NCBI GenBank assembly: GCA_004325065.1
Contig: PITI01000248.1
Location: forward strand, 1 to 15,983
Length of the DNA stretch: 15,983 bases
Direction of reading: 5' to 3'
From: Hamiltosporidium magnivora
Taxonomy: Eukaryota; Microsporidia; Dubosqiidae
A program made the translations under genes and the position numbers. This document shows, piece by piece, positions 15,857 through 15,983 of the stretch; the stretch's first letter is position 1, and the number at the start of each line of letters is the position of its first letter. A model generated the notes under the pieces. It saw nothing but the letters and a program-made list of their open reading frames with translations. It did no database searches and had not been told where the DNA came from.

Positions 15857-15983
15857 CTACCTCAACACTCCATCGGTAACCCCTGCGATACCTACGTCCC
15901 AAAGCCTTTCATCTACCAGGTGTGTATAACCTAATTTGATAGGCGAGGCAGTTTCCCGGAGTTCGTTAATGTCCGTTGCATGG
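15857..15983 (-). CDS. Partial reading frame in GC-rich edge, possible mobile element
   Basis: The last 41 codons of a minus-strand frame enter from beyond the window's right edge and end at TAG (15857-15859). Readable peptide parts are HATDINELRETASPIKLGY and HLVDERLWDVGIAGVTDGVL. I count 63 G/C in 127 bases, about 50%, against clearly AT-rich DNA elsewhere. The other frames are closed within about 25 codons. The change in composition begins near 15810. It could be the end of a transposon or retroelement frame, a horizontally acquired gene, or a GC-rich host gene. I recognise no domain, so the function is unknown. Confidence 0.45.
   Translation of the reverse strand, partial: HATDINELRETASPIKLGYTHLVDERLWDVGIAGVTDGVLR

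Noticed and set aside
1..15983. tRNA or rRNA genes
   Set aside because: I found no tRNA arm pattern such as GTTCGAATCC and no rRNA-like conserved stretch; a covariance-model scan would be needed to exclude divergent ones.
15857..15983. rRNA fragment at the GC-rich right edge
   Set aside because: The segment does not match rRNA stretches I know, and one frame is open throughout, which fits coding sequence better.

Overview
The window looks like a piece of an AT-rich eukaryotic nuclear genome, most likely from a microsporidian with an expanded genome (Hamiltosporidium-like). This is inference. The genes are intronless and encode short or divergent versions of universal eukaryotic proteins. Two starts carry a CCC run directly before the ATG, a motif reported upstream of microsporidian starts. 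One stop codon is embedded in an AATAAA signal. There are no operons or Shine-Dalgarno sites. Other very AT-rich eukaryotes cannot be excluded from sequence alone.

Six complete genes are supported. From left to right they are: a TIP/LINKIN (ITFG1-type) FG-GAP membrane protein (799-2514, -); a coiled-coil protein of unknown function with in-frame repeats (3427-5301, -); a Ran-binding RanBP1/Yrb1 protein (5907-6767, -); a small predicted secreted protein (7569-8288, +); a second predicted secreted protein with a charged tail (10398-11483, -); and a lipin/Pah1 phosphatidate phosphatase (12651-14564, -). The two secreted proteins face each other across a 2.1 kb gap and may be distant paralogues with a degenerate metalloprotease-like layout. 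The last ~127 bp on the right are about 50% G+C and hold the C-terminal end of a seventh reading frame on the minus strand, possibly part of a mobile element.

The gaps are long (about 0.6-2.1 kb) and most are filled by tandem arrays with a common core, TAACACCC / GGGTGTTA, repeated every ~29 bp (3022-3430, 6922-7275) or every ~38 bp (5470-5715, 12062-12610). The orientation of the core follows the genes. Read on the sense strand of the adjacent gene, the C-rich form lies upstream of starts and the G-rich form lies downstream of stops. The switch happens inside each gap, including the divergent gap 6768-7568. Several stop codons, and one start codon, lie inside the repeat motif itself. This transcription-polarised intergenic repeat system is the most unusual thing in the window.

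Other gaps hold unrelated local repeats: 25 in-register heptamers ending exactly on a stop codon (627-801), a perfect 81-bp tandem duplication (8579-8748), a 23-bp repeat (11615-11706), and long direct repeats in 14770-15445. The genes do not form one pathway. They are separate housekeeping functions (lipid synthesis, nuclear transport, surface adhesion) plus two probable secreted, lineage-specific proteins.
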